DNA of 64,000 nt from Pseudofabraea citricarpa (GCA_029641185.1 JAPWGK010000010.1:1423331-1487330), one strand, 5' to 3'. Shown: positions 1 to 12,814, counted from the first letter of the stretch. Notes: generated from the letters alone by a model not told the origin. Numbers and translations are program-made.

Positions 1-670
1 CTTCCATGCGCCCAGATTCTCTTTCATCTCCTATTGCTTCTCTATCCAGAGGCCGCAAGCGACATGCATTTGCGGTGGCGTGACGGGAAGCCATCGAAAT
101 AAGCAACGACAAGCATTACTACGCCCCAGATGAATGAATTGATCTAGGTACCTTACATCAAGGCTGGCGGTCGGCTATTGGGGGCCGCAACATTAAGCAG
201 GTGCGTCGCTTAAACAGGAAGTTGTGAAGTCAAGTGGATAGGCGAGGCGATTACAAAGCCAGCGGCTGTCATGTCAGCCGTCGCTTGGGCTATCAGGTGC
301 GGTCAGCAAGTGAGACTTAACTTACCATCGTCTCAACTTTTCAATACTCTGACTAAGGCGGCCTACAGTGAACCCCTGGGCCCAACCTAATTACCTAAGG
401 AATGATCACAAAAATGAGATCTTTCCCCCATGCAAGACATAAGCTGCATACCCGTCGGGCTGTCATGCAAAAGAAAATCGGTCCGCAAAGGCCCTTCCCG
501 GGTAACCCCTTTCTCAGCCATGGCTCGCTTGCACGTGTGGTCGAGGACATGTGACGAGCTCACAGGTTCCTATATGTATAGCGTTGTGTCTTATAGAACG
601 AGAATGGTCTTATCAGCTTGGTCCCATTTCAGTTTCCTATTCTATATTATTCTCTCTCTAAATTTTCGCC
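1..670. other. Intergenic, upstream region of the GH55 gene
   Basis: I see no gene here. A TATA-like run (tatatgtata, 571-580) lies about 95 bp before the GH55 start and could be its core promoter. An open frame at 430-741 overlaps the GH55 signal-peptide exon in another frame and has no recognisable domain. Confidence 0.5.
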
Positions 671-3463
671 ATGCGGAATTTTCTCGTTCTAGCCTTGGGC
701 GTCTCGAGTGCCACAGCTGGAGTTCTTCTAGCGAGGGATGACATCCCTACTCCTGCACCTGCATCTGCATACGGCGAGACACCACCAGCTCCCAAAGGCA
801 AATCTCAGCCGTGCGTCTCTGTTGCTCCTTCAAAAGCTTGGCTAAAAAATCTAGAATCGTGCCAGCTGGTCCTCCAGGCGGGCTCAATACCTCGATCGTT
901 CCAGATGACATCCCAGTAGCAAAACCATCAAACATCACAAATGTTGGCTCTTTCAGGGCCGCTGCTGCCTGCTCTGGGCCTGTTACAAGTAACCCTTCTA
1001 CTTTCTGGATGGATCAGATGGACCATACTGGCAATGCGAGAGGCTATGCTCCCTTCCTCGCTAATTACTACACCTTTCCCACATACCGAAATGTTCTTGC
1101 ATATGGCGCAAAGAACGACGGGAGTGGGGATTCAGCTCCTGCCATTCAAAGCGCTCTCAATGATGATGGCCGTGGTGGTAATCGATGGAGTTCTGGTGTC
1201 GTAACGGCAATGCCTGCCCATGTCTTCCTTCCTGGAGGCACGTACACCTTGAACACTCAACTTGATTTGAGGCTCGGTACCATCATCATGGGAGATCCTC
1301 AGAATCCTCCTATCCTGAAGGCTGCCGCTGGATATTCTGGCAGCACGCTCATCAGAGGCTATGACTGTAAGTTAGTTAACAAAAGCTGATCGATGCCTCG
1401 CTAATTCTGAACAGCTGCGGCGGGTCAACCCGAAACGTCCTTTATGACAGCTTTGAAGAACGTTATCATCGAGTAAGTATAAAAAACCCAAAATGAAATC
1501 AGTGTACTTACGAAGCTTCAGTACAACTGCTCTTGATCCTGCCAAGCAAATTACGGCTCTGCAATGGGGAGTTGCTCAGGGATGTGCCATTGGAAACGTC
1601 AAGATCAACATGCCCTCCAACTCCAACGGACATATCGGAATGAACCTGGCAGGTGGCAGTACCATTGCTGTGACCGACATGCAAATCACCGGAGGTGCCA
1701 TCGGCATCCAGAACTCGAACCAGCAAGTGAACTTCAAGAATATTTACTTCAAGTTTTGCAGGACAGCCTATGGAGCAACGGGCGGGTTTACCAGTCTACT
1801 GCAGAATGTCGTATTCGAGACATGCGGTCTCGGAATCGATTTGTCGCAGGGTAGTCACGGAAACGTTGTTCTCTTGGACGCCAACTCGATCAACTCCGGC
1901 CCGACTGTTAAGTTTAGCGAGTCGTCAACAACCGGCCCTCGAAATAACCAGGTCGTTATTCAAAATCTGAAGCATGATAACTCCAACCCCATCGCGATAA
2001 ATTCCAACGGGGACACGAAGCTTGCTGCTACCAGCTCTGTCGATACTTGGGTGTGGGGGAATTACATCCCTGGTGGCTTTGTCTATGGCCAATCTTACAC
2101 AACTACCAGATCTGCGGCCCTCCTGGACTCGTCTGGGAAATATTTCAACAAGGATGCACCAACTTATGCTGGCTACGCTCTGGATCAATTTGTCAATGTC
2201 AAGGCTGTTGATGGTTACCCGGTCAAGGGTGATGGAGCCACTGATGATTCTGCATCTTTGAACGCCATCCTTGCTCAAGCTGCTGCCAACTGTAAAATAG
2301 CGTAAGTCATAAGTCCACAAACTTTCGGGGTGAGTTCACACACTAACAACCTCAGTTATTTCCCATACGGTGTGTACGTGGTTAAGAGTACCCTATTCGT
2401 CCCAGTAGGAACCCGTATAGTAGGAGAAGCATGGGCTGTTATCTCAGGCAAGTCTCTCACAGATTATTGCCTATACCGTACTTATAGTCCATAGGAGCCG
2501 GATCCACTTTCAAGGATTCTTCTAACCCGCAGCCAATTGTCAAAGTTGGAAACCCCGGCGATGTGGGAGTTGCACAGATAACCGACATGCGATTTACTGT
2601 CGCTGAGCCATTACCGGGAGCTATTATCGTGCAGGTGAACATGGCCGGTGCATCGCCTGGGGACGTGGGAATTTGGGATACCCAAGTAAACATCGGTGGA
2701 ATGGCTGACAGTACCGTTCACACCAGCTGCACCAATCAAGATACCTCTTCTTGCATGGCAGCCTTCCTCGGAATTCACCTCACAGCAAGCTCTTCGGCAT
2801 ACCTCCAGAACATCTGGGTGTGGACAGCAGACCACAACCTCGACGGCGGGCCCATTCAGATCATCTCCACAGGCCGTGGTGTACTAGTCGAAAGCACGAA
2901 GGCGACATGGCTTGTTGGCACCGGGTCCGAACACCACTGGCTGTACAACTACAATTTCAACAACGCCCAGAACGTCTTTGCCGGCCTGCTGCAGACCGAA
3001 TCGCCGTACATGCAAGGCAACGGCGCGGTGAAACTCGCGCCTGCTCCTTGGGTCGCCGTCGCTAAGTATGGCGACCCTGATTTCTCGTGGTGCGGTGGTG
3101 GAGATGGGAGATGTCGCACGGCTCTCGGCCAGAATATCAACGCCGGCTCGAACCTCTTCTTGCATAATACCGCAAGCTGGGCTTTCTTTGACGGCCCGTG
3201 GAATGGCGATTATGGTACTCAGTGCAGTGGGAACTGTCAGACCAACATGCTTCGCGTCTCTGGAGTACCCTCGCATCTTTATTGGTATGGTATCGGTACT
3301 AAGTCTGCTGATACCATGATCTTTGACTCGAGATCGAATCCGCAGACTTTCAATAATCCTGGAGGGTAAGCGTTCATTTCTCTCCTTTTTTCGTATGCTT
3401 TCAATATGCTAATAGGTTCTTAGATGGGGCGGCAACATTGCCGCTTATCGTGAGTTTGCCTGA
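671..3463 (+). CDS. Secreted GH55 exo-beta-1,3-glucanase (glucan 1,3-beta-glucosidase)
   Basis: Predicted to hydrolyse beta-1,3-glucan outside the cell. My model has seven exons: 671-810, 855-1366, 1415-1472, 1522-2301, 2356-2447, 2495-3365 and 3424-3463, giving about 830 aa, close to the usual GH55 length of about 750-850. The start gives a signal peptide (MRNFLVLALGVSSATAG). Two pectate-lyase-like beta-helix repeats, the GH55 hallmark, begin near residue 125 (FRNVLAYGAKNDG-type, read here as YRNVLAYGAKNDG) and near 460 (VDGYPVKGDGATDD). The motif GEAW followed by a short loop and NPGDVGVAQITDM is typical of the family. Intron 1 (811-854) is needed to leave the first frame, which otherwise stops at 917-919. 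Intron 5 (2448-2494) is GC-AG. The last exon is the least certain: a GTGAGT at 3450 could instead splice to an acceptor near 3520 and change the C-terminus. It stands alone, with no cluster partners. Confidence 0.88.
2448..2494 (+). other. GC-AG intron in the GH55 gene
   Basis: The reading frame runs to TCAG and resumes at GAGCCGG. The only donor keeping the conserved G-A-G-S junction in frame is GCAAGT, with acceptor CATAG (47 bp). The unspliced frame reaches a TAG at the junction. Confidence 0.7.
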
Positions 3464-5077
3464 TTGCATTCTTTGCTGGGTGTATAACAAAACATTTTGG
3501 AATTTTCTATTTTGGGCAGCCAGATCGATTTCATCTGACTGGTTTAACTCTGTGGTCATTATTAATCTAGTCTCTTTCTATTTTGAATAACCACTTCAAT
3601 TTCATCTCCCTGGCTTTAATTTATGGCCACTATAGATCCAATCTTACTACAACCTGTCTCCAGGTCTAGTTTTCATATTATCATACAACCACCCATTCTA
3701 CGAGTCTAATCTTCCATGTTATCATCACTTGCTCTACATATCTAGATCTTCGTGTTATTATAATAACTTCTTCATGATTTAGTCTTATGTGTAATTACAG
3801 CCTGTTCTACAGATTTAGGTTTGCTCAATTGACTGTTTAGTTTATTAAAAGAACATCTTTGGCCATTTGCTTCTTTGCATCGGTATAACCAATCGTTCTA
3901 GAACCTACTTTCTCGCATTACTATAACCTGTTTCTACTCAGCTACTAGCTTCCCGGTCTATTATGAGAAACTATCCTGTAATCTACCTTTTTCGCGTTAT
4001 TGTTCAAGCGACGCCGCGTCCACCAATTAATCCTACAGCAGCAGAGGATATCTAGGTATTCTTCTAGAGCTGTTCATCATGTTAGTCCAGCATATATCAG
4101 AGCGTAGTCAATACAGTACCGCCCACAAACCAACCACGGAAACAATGCTGCTGCTATATCTTCTCCTATTGTCACATAGAAAGACACCCTTAGAAACTGG
4201 CTTTGTTTCCTGATAGCATAGACACACCAGGATGCAGAATATGATTTGGAGCTGCTTATGCTGCGTTTCTGAAAACGAGGCGTCTTCTTATTCCCATGTT
4301 GTAATTACCTTGTAACTTTGTCTATGAATTCTCCGAATATAAGTATGATTTTTGGCCGGGTTCACTTTGACGCCGATGAAGACGTTGATGAAGATGGTAC
4401 GCGGGTGAGATGTACCAAGTGCGTGTCGGTTTTTCAAGTACGTATAATTTTAAGGGCAATATGTTTGTCTACATGTGTATTTTCTTTCACATGAGTAATC
4501 CCAGCTGTCTTGTTCTTCTTTTAGATTTTAAAGATGAGAGCTAGTCTAATTTAAGCCTTGCTGAATTCTTAACAGTATCAAAGGGAAAGCTAGTTGAGTT
4601 CAGTATAAGATGGCTTTTTAGGTAGTTTTAAAGAAGAGAAAACGCAAGAGGTCTATTCTAGATCAGGCGAAAGCATTAACTATAATTAGTAGACCTGTCT
4701 CAAGATCTCCGTAGATCATGTTAGGACAATTGTCCAGTACCCTGCAATGAATGATGCTGTTATCTCTTGTCAGGCAGAAAAATTCCCAAGGAACCAAACT
4801 CTTGTTTTGCATAGGTATTTCAAGAAACTCCTTCCATAACAACAAACCTGACCTCGGTGCTTAAAACACACTGTTCACTTCAGCTTATAGGATTTATTCC
4901 AGAGGGGAAATTAAGTATTTTCTTCATTTCGCAACTTGAAATAGTCCTGACTCTCAGCTCTCAGGTCCTCAAATACAAAGTTGTGATTCATGTCCGCAAG
5001 CCCTTCCCTATGAATACCATACAAGAAAGCTGGGTCCAAACCCTCTATCGTACACTATTATCCATGCAGCACTGCGC
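3464..5077. other. Intergenic, 3' of GH55 and 3' of tim9
   Basis: No gene is supported. The first part holds degenerate repeats (separate entry). A 56-codon open frame from about 4324 (MNSPNISMIFGRV start, with one CxxC pair) is too short and unrecognised to call. The rest shows no clear feature. Confidence 0.45.
3600..4010. repeat. Degenerate tandem repeats of about 36 bp
   Basis: Imperfect units follow a pattern like TCTAGTCTTCRTGTTATYATAACC followed by TGTTCTAC. They occur around 3664, 3701, 3740, 3776 and again near 3900-4000. Unit lengths vary from about 33 to 40 bp. It looks like an old minisatellite just downstream of the GH55 stop. Confidence 0.5.
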
Positions 5078-5799
5078 TTATCTTCCAGGTGGTGGTTGGC
5101 TCATCATCTGTGCCTGTTGTTCCTGGAATCTCTGTCCAATTCTCTCATTACCAGCCATGAATTTTGATACACATCTGGTGACGCAGCCGGTCTCTCGTGG
5201 GACAAGCGACTTGGTTGTGAAGTCATCCACGCAGGATTCGAAGCAGTGGGATACGAGGTTAGAGAACATCTGAAGAAAAAAAGCAATTGTTAGCGAATGG
5301 TCCGATGCAGATGATGTATCCGGTGTAGCTTCTACCACATGGGCTCGCCTGAACTGGTCTGGGGCATGTGCAATCCTGCTTCTGCCATCGGAAGCATTGG
5401 CAATCGACCAGCCTATGATTCCAATAATACCCTCGTATTCCAAAAAGGGACAATGCTAGCTCGAAACCAGATTCTCTCCTCAGGAATCATTCAGACACTA
5501 CCCGAGGTTGTATCGATAGCTATGCGCGCATCATAGGATAACCTAGATTGGATGAATATCCTCCAAATGGCCCTCCACAAGACGACCCACATGTTGCCAA
5601 CTTGACCACTGCATCTGTGGCCGGCTTCCAGAATTTTTCGAAACATTGCATTGTGCAGAAATCAACTCACTCCCATGAATTCCTTCATCTGCTTCCGCTC
5701 CATACGAGATTGAAACTCTCTCTGCTCTGCTGCGGTGAGACTATAGCTTCGTTAGCTGCCATCGTGACCACACAGCCGGGGAAAAGCCACGCACTCCAT
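5078..5799 (-). CDS. tim9: Mitochondrial import inner membrane translocase subunit Tim9
   Basis: Small TIM chaperone of the intermembrane space. With Tim10 it carries hydrophobic carrier precursors from TOM to TIM22. Exons on the minus strand are 5799-5795 (only ATGGA), 5740-5671 and 5269-5078, giving 88 aa, the normal family length. Spliced N-terminus: [12 protein letters not shown]. The twin CX3C pairs are visible as CFESC and CVTRC, separated by the family sequence [15 protein letters not shown], and followed by GQRFQEQ. Intron 1 (5741-5794) has GTGCGT, GCTAAC and CTATAG signals. Intron 2 (5270-5670) is 401 bp, unusually long for this window. The exon junction KEFMG/MFSNLV matches the known family alignment, which fixes the model. 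The gene is divergent from the RhoGAP gene. Confidence 0.93.
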
Positions 5800-6866
5800 G
5801 ATGTGATGGGGGTTGGTTGTCTGTTGATGTTCGTGATTGTATGCCTGTGTTTCTCAAAGAGGCAGAATGACGTAGGGAGGAGATGGATTGAAATAGAACT
5901 GAGTGAAAGAAAGTTGCTTGAAGCTTGCTTGGTTTGCAACACTGGATTGGCACTGGCGTACCAAACTTTTGAGTATAGCGCTAATTAGTCAGCATCCGGA
6001 GTTATATTTGTGCGGGTCCGAGCACCGAGCATGAGTGTGCAAGAGTGCAGCAGCAGCATAATCTTAAGCAGCATAATCTGAGCACAGCACAACAACCCAC
6101 AGACACAGATGCAGATGCAAATGCAGATCGTGCGGCCTGGACTTTGCGCTGCAGGGGAAGGAGAGGGGAAAGGGGAAAGGGGGAAGGGGGGGGGGTTGTG
6201 TTCTATGGGCAGTAAGACAGGACTATCACTGTTCAGCTCTGGGTCTGGTCTGGTCGGTCTGGTCTTTCTGCTCGCTCTGTTCCTGTCTGGTCTGGTCGAC
6301 GACTCTTGCGCCGGCAGCTGGCAAAGAACATCGTCCATGCTATGATGACTGTCGACTTTGTCCATCCAGGAACAGGCTGCCAATTCTAAATTTGGAGTTT
6401 CTCCGGCCCTCGCTTCGGCCTGCCCAAAGGCCAAAAGTCGCAGTCAATTAATTAATGAATGGGGAAAAAGCATAACAGGAAGTCATGAGTGAATAGCGAT
6501 GAGTGATGAGACCCTGACAGATGAGCAAGCAAAACATCCATCGCACAACACCACACAGAGTCATGTCTGCCCAAAAGCCCAATAAGACCAGAGCATTCCG
6601 ATATACGTAACCAACCAGCATGAACAATTAATCGTTGCCTAGTCCAATATCATACAGTAACCTGCCCTGCCTCTGCGAAGTTGCCATCCCTCCTCACTCA
6701 CAACACAACTCACGACTCACTCACTACTCATCAACCTCCTTTCCGCAACACCACTTGGCTATCATAGAAACCCACCACCGCACAAGCACATGGCCACCAA
6801 GAGCCAGACACCTGCCAGAAAGCATCCTGTGCCTCCATAAGGCATAAACTCATTAGCATTAAAGGG

Positions 6867-6898
<32 letters not shown>

Positions 6899-7519
6899 TG
6901 TCCCTCGTTTTGATCAGCTGTCCCTCATTATCGATTATTATTTTAGCGCATGCGCCTATTCGCCGTAGCTTTCTCCCATCTCCAGCGCTCCATCTTGAAC
7001 TTCAAGCCTCCCCCATACTGGCAACTGGCCGACCACCAACACATCTCGTCGCGCACGACGCGCATTCTCTGCCCCATCCAGACATCGAGCATCCAACCCG
7101 TCCCTTGCTTGAGCTTCATCCTCGCTGCCGACCCCAGCCACCGCAGCTATCGCTTTCCCCTCGGCGCGTTGCTCACTACGCCCCAGAGATCTGCAACAAA
7201 CCCCCTCCATTGACAACCCCTCTGCATCCGCTGCCTCTCGTCTCGTCGCGTCGATCTAGAGCTACACCGGTGGCTCTCTGGTGATATCGAGTAGGGTCGC
7301 TGAGTCTTGCATCGCTCTCGTCGCGCCTTGGATCGAAACTGCATCAAGAGAGAGGAAGAGAGAGAGAGAGAGAGAGGTCCCGTCGCTACATCATCGTTAC
7401 CCATCGCCCCAGCTCCAACAATACTTTGTTCCTCCACGACTCGACAACCCATCCACCACTGACACAGAGCAAAGACCCCTTCATTCGGCGACCAGCAGCT
7501 GGGTTGGCTTCTCGTCGAA
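5800..7519. other. Divergent intergenic region between tim9 and the RhoGAP gene
   Basis: No gene supported. It must hold both promoters and probably a long RhoGAP leader. It contains a G-rich run (about 6155-6195), a (CCAG)n tetranucleotide array (6869-6898) and a (GA)n run (about 7345-7377). Open frames here are low in complexity (Pro/Ser/Arg) and overlap on both strands. Confidence 0.5.
6869..6898. repeat. (CCAG)n microsatellite
   Basis: About seven uninterrupted CCAG copies, seen directly. Confidence 0.9.
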
Positions 7520-10454
7520 ATGTCGTCCGGTCTGCCCTCAGCCCACCAGCAGCCGTTCGCAAACCCCCAACCGGCGCCCGTCCCTTCTGCAGCGTCGCAG
7601 GCTACATCTCCCCCGACCAAACAGAACTTGAAGAGTTGGTGGAAGGGATTCTCAAAGAACGGGTCGAAGGCGTTAGAGAAGCCTGGTAATTACTTTCAGA
7701 ATCGTCGCTGCCGCTCAGTATCCTCCCCTCTAATAAGCTCCCTTCAAACATCGCCTGGGGTAGAACCGCCGTCCAAGCTCAAGTCTGTATTCGCCGAGGG
7801 CTGGATGAAATCATGCTCTTCAGTAGCAGAAGGGAAACCTTCTGAAGTGTTGAAGGGAATTCCTAAGACAAGACGCCATTCCATATCTTCAAGTAGTCTC
7901 TTCAGCAGCCTTGGGCCTTCCATTTCAGTTGGTTCTGCTCGTTCTCGAGCTTCAAGTGGACTTGTTGGTGATATCGACCCCACGCCACTTCTTGGAGGCA
8001 GTAGCACTGCTCTGAAAACCCAAGACTCTATTCAAACCTTAGCCAGTAACTCTGGTAGTGATTTAACGAAGTCGTTGACCGAGAATTCTGAAGCTACTGA
8101 CCCTGTCCAGAATAGAGCGCCAAGTAACTGTGACAGTACGCTTGCAAGTGGCAATCGTCGTAGTACACTGTCCAGCATGTCGCTCAGGATCAAAGCCACC
8201 ATCCTTAGCTTCTCAAGAGAAAACAGTGCTAAAGTTCTAACGTCAGCAGTCGAACAACCAACGGGAATATTCGGGGTACCATTGCGACAGAGCATCACGT
8301 ACGCAAACGTTGCTATCTCGCTCGTCGATGCCGAAGGGAAAAGCTACATCTATGGCTACGTGCCAATAGTTGTCGCCAAGTGTGGAGTGTATCTGAAGGA
8401 GAAGGGTACGTGTTGTGTTGTTGGCAGAGGACTTGGGCTAATTATGCGTGTTAGCGACAAACGTAGAGGGTATCTTTCGACTGAGTGGTTCTGAAAAGCG
8501 CATAAAAGAACTCCGCACCATCTTTGACTCACCTGATCGATACGGAAAGGGTCTAGATTGGGCTGGCTATACCGTTCACGATGCGGCCAACGTGCTCAGA
8601 AGATATCTTAACCAGCTCCCTGAACCTATAGTGCCACTGGATCTGTATTCTCGTTTCCGCGAGCCTTTGCAAGGTCTTGTCATGCAATCATCTGAACAGG
8701 ATGTACCCCAGTTTCCGGAGAATTTTGACGTGCAGAAGGCGATCGTTACGTACCAGCAGTTGATTACTGAATTGCCACCTCTGAATCGCCAGTTGTTGTT
8801 GTATATACTTGACCTCTTGGCTGTATTTGCTTCCAAATCAGACGAAAACAGGATGACTTCGCAGAACTTATCAGCAATCTTCCAACCCGGCATGCTATCC
8901 CACCCGCAGCACGACATGGCACCCGATGAGTATCGTTTGAGTCAGGATGTTTTGATTTTCCTGATCGAGAATCAAGATCATTTCCTGATTGGTATGAGGG
9001 GTACTGCAGCAGACGAGCAGACAGTACAGGAGGTTCAGAATGGGGGTACTCCTCCACCAGGTACGCCGACGACACCAATTCCTGGAAGGTCAAAAACCAC
9101 AGTAGCTAGATCTGCATCAAATGGCAGTGCAGGAGCTGAGAGCATTCGCAAATTTGGTGGCATTCGCAGAAACGTCTCTGTATCTTCAAGGCATTCGCGG
9201 CAATCTAACGGTGCTCCTAGTCCCGCCAGTCCTGCCTACGGAGCGACTTTGACACAAACTCCAAGCAGTGGTGTCCACAGAAGCAACACCGTACCATCGA
9301 AAAGATCTCCAGCTATACCATCTGGGCGGCTGCAGAAGAATACAGGCTCGCCTGCTTCTCCGTCTCCGATTTCCACCGGGCCCGTTCCTGCCAGAGGGAT
9401 CTCACCTGCTGCAGCGAGCAAAAGAACACCTTCAGTATCGCCTGGTCTCCCACCTACGACTGTCGGTGGATCAAGTTTAGCATCATCAAAACCTCCTCCT
9501 AGCGTTGCAAGCCAAGACAGATTATTGAGTGAGCATTCAGCAGATGTTGCCACTCCTACCAAGGATAGAAATATCTCTGGGATTTTCAATAGATCACCAA
9601 CCACGGATAGCGATAAGAAGCCACCTAACAAATTAAGGAAAAAGCGTATTCCAGGAAGCTCAAACCCAAGTGCTCAAAGCTCAACACATTCTCTCGCGAC
9701 AGCTTCACCAGCATTGCATCCAGCTCTACCAACTCAAGATGTAGCACAAAATACCCATCTAGAAAACCTTCCACCCAACCCTGCTTTCTTTAACACAGCT
9801 GCCACACCTCCTGCGCCTGCAACACCACGTCCAGAAGATCAAACAAAGGTTCGACCTGAAGAAGCTCTCCACTCTGACAAAACCTTGAAGCCAGTTACAT
9901 CACCTCCTTCGTCATTACACTCGCGCTCGTCTTACAATGATCAATCAGATCTCGACCAGCTTGACGAAGCAGCAATTGCTGAACGAAAAGAAAAGAAGTC
10001 TAGATGGAGATTGTCCAGAAGAAAGGAAGATTACTCTGGATTGGGAAATGTACTCACGCCAAGAAAGGGATCTGATAATGGTGCGGGAACCAGCACAAGC
10101 TCTATCGGAAGCTCGGCAAGACCAAGAAAAAGCTTCACTGGTGATACAGTACCTATAGGGTCGGACTCTACTCTCCCTGCGGCACATCCTCTCCCAAGCA
10201 ATGAGAGTGTTCCAGGTAGTGAGGAAAAGAAAGGACCCATTGGCTGGTTGAAGACCAAGATCGAAAAGCGTCGTGAGGAGAAGGAAGCGGCTGAAAGAAA
10301 CAAAAGCCCACCAGCCTCAACTGATCGACTTTCCAACATGAGTTCAACAACATTGCCCACCAGAGGCAAGAGCATTGATGTAAAGAGAGATGAGAGCGCA
10401 ATCCCGGAGAAGATTGCCGAAGAACCATCTCCTTCTGAACCAGCTCAACAATAA
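7520..10454 (+). CDS. Sac7-like Rho GTPase-activating protein
   Basis: Stimulates GTP hydrolysis by Rho-type GTPases. Sac7-type fungal RhoGAPs act on Rho1 in wall-integrity and actin signalling. Exons 7520-8405 and 8455-10454 give about 961 aa, with a 49-bp phase-1 intron. The N-terminus carries a conserved LKSWWKGFSKNG motif. A Ser-rich linker (residues about 60-245) precedes GIFGVPLRQSI (about 249) and the RhoGAP domain (about 260-470). The arginine finger is Arg304 in EGIFRLSGS, reached exactly across the splice. Other domain signatures are RRYLNQLPEPIVPL and LLYILDLLAVFA. The C-terminal half is Pro/Ser/Thr-rich with basic patches (KLRKKR; SRWRLSRRKED), probably disordered and regulatory. 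The long Ser-rich insert between the SWWKGF motif and GIFGVPL is longer than I recall for relatives; it could hide an unspliced intron, though it stays in frame. Confidence 0.92.
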
Positions 10455-12814
10455 TGAAAAATTCTTTCCGGCAATAAAAGCAATTGTGGGAGTATTGATG
10501 GATGGTATATGAGCACATAAAAAGAATCTTCTGGGTTTTTTCTGTATGGAGTTGGGTTTCTGGGAAACGGATGGGAATTTTGTGGCCTTTTTTAAACTTC
10601 TTTTTTCTTTTCACTTTTTTAAAAAGATCGGATACCCTGGATGTTCGAATTTCACTCCAACCTTTTTCTTCACCTCTTCTTATTCACCCTTTTCTTCCCT
10701 TCTACTTCTTCTCTTCAATGCCATGATCTCAATGAATGACGGGAAAGGAATCTATTCTTCTTTTTTTCATTGTTGTGATGTAGCATCTGGTGTGGTGACT
10801 GGGTTTGGTGGGCGGTTGGCGGTGGGGCCGCGGCGATGGTGGTTTTAGTGTCAATGTCCCTGTCCTCTTCGACGTGTGTCCTTTTTTTCTTCTTCTTCTC
10901 CGCCTTCCCCTTTTTGTGTAGTTGTAAAGAGCAAAAGAAAAAAGAAAAGTAAAGCCGAAAGAAAAAATGGAAAGAGACAATTCACGGACAATTTAAAAAT
11001 CTCTGCCTCGCTTTCTCCCTTGAGCTCCTTTGCCCTCTCTTGTTATCCGTACTGGCTTGGTTGGAACGGAATAGATGGGTGGGATAGATGGGTCGGGTAA
11101 GCTTCAGGTCACGAGAGGTTGTGGAGATGGGAATTCGAATGATGAGGAAGCCGATGGTTGGTTGCTATGTTTTTTTTTTTTTGTTTTTTTTTGTTTTTTG
11201 TGTGGTTGTGGTTTGGGGTTGTTGTGGTTGTTGAGGGGGGCGAGCGTCGTCGATTAGTTTTGTTAACGGCGGTCTCTGTTTGTCATTCTCTTGAAAGTTG
11301 GCTGCTCTGGTTTGGTTTGGTGGTGAGGAAGGGAGCTAGTTACTAACGTTAACCTGGGTATATACTAGCTTAGGTAGGTAGGTACCTATGGCAGGTAGCT
11401 AGGTATCTTCTCCCTTGGCTCTACTTGAACGAGGCGTCCCTTTTTTTCTTTCAAGAAAAAAAAAGCCGAGGAAGGAGAAGGAGAAGGAGTAGGAGAAGAG
11501 AAAGGCACGAGGTACACAGGGACTTTAAACAATAGAGGAAGTTATTATGCATACAGACTTCCGTCCGTCTATATCTACCTAGGTAGGTACTTAATCTCCT
11601 TGAGGTTTTCCCTTCCTTCCTTCCTTCCCTTTCTCTTTCTCCTCCTTACCTACGTACCTTACTTACTATCTTTCTCAGCTCTCTTGCCTCTCCCTCTCCC
11701 TCTCCCTCTCCCTCTCCCTCTCCCCGGTGCTCTAGTTAGCAAGCCAATCACGCGCGGGTTATCTGGTTAGTTGTCTAGGTACCTAGGCAATCAACGGGCA
11801 GGCTCAGCAGAACCGATTTAACTCTTCTTGCCCAATTTCAAGTTCCGTCTCTCTCCAAAGAAGAGTCAGGGATACCGTACAAAGAGAATGTAAAATAAAA
11901 ATTTAAAAAAAACAAGCTTTTGCCCATCTGTTTAGACTTCCCATCTCCCCACCCCACCGAGCCCACCTCATCCTATCCCGTCCCCGTCCCCGTCCCCGTC
12001 CCGTCTCATCTGTTCGCTAATCGCAATTCAAACCTCCCTGGCCTGGGAGCGAAGGACGGGAAAATGGAAGATGGACACGGACGTGAAGAAAACGAGAAAG
12101 GAAAAGAAAAAAAGAAAAAATTGTCACTTGCTTCAAATGCTTTGGTTGCGGAGCCACATATCCCCCGTATTCTTCCACATTCCATTCTCCCATACTTTAA
12201 AGGTCACCTACGTAAAAGCGATCAAAGTCTTTTCGAAATTATTCGCATGCCATGCCATCCCATTAAGTTCAAACTCAGTTACAGTCACCCGTCACCCTCA
12301 CATGCAGAAATCAGCGACCTTTGTCAAATCAAGCATCAAACAGCGAGCAAAGATGAGTAAATATGTACGTGATCATATTCACCACTAGAGCTATTTATTT
12401 GTTTGCTAATCTTCCTCACTTCTAGGTACCTAGCTACCTAATTCCACGTCATATACAGTTTAGTAGCTACCTATGCTCTGTTCTTCCTCCCTCAGTAATT
12501 AACTTTCATGCCATGCCCTGTATTTTGCATGCATTCCTTGCGACCAGACCGATCTTCTGTGATTTTCTTCCCTTCCTCTCCCATTAAATTTGCAATCTCG
12601 AAGAAAACGCCGATTCCGGTTGCCCATCATATGCATGTATGTATGTATGCCTTTTTGATGATGAATAATGATTAAAAAAGAAGCGTATGAAGCCTTAGTC
12701 GTAATAAAGGAGAGACATTACTATCATTAGTAATAAAGAGACCTTGACCCCAGCGCCGATGCTATGCAATGCTAAAAAAGACGAAATCAAAAGAAAATTG
12801 CGCTTAGGAATCTT
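10455..12814. other. Convergent intergenic region (RhoGAP / GPI protein)
   Basis: 2.4 kb without a supported gene. It is rich in pyrimidine and purine runs, with repeated TAGGTAGGTACCTA-like palindromic motifs (about 11375-11410, 11575-11590, 11775-11790, 12425-12440), a (CTCCCT)n array (11687-11724) and a CCGTCC run near 11980. Open frames (for example 11920-12360) are simple-sequence artefacts. Confidence 0.5.
11687..11724. repeat. (CTCCCT)n hexanucleotide repeat
   Basis: About six uninterrupted copies, seen directly. Confidence 0.85.

Noticed and set aside
5985..6434. 149-codon minus-strand frame
   Set aside because: Simple-sequence composition (Ile/Cys repeats, Pro runs) and no recognisable domain; lies in the tim9/RhoGAP promoter region.
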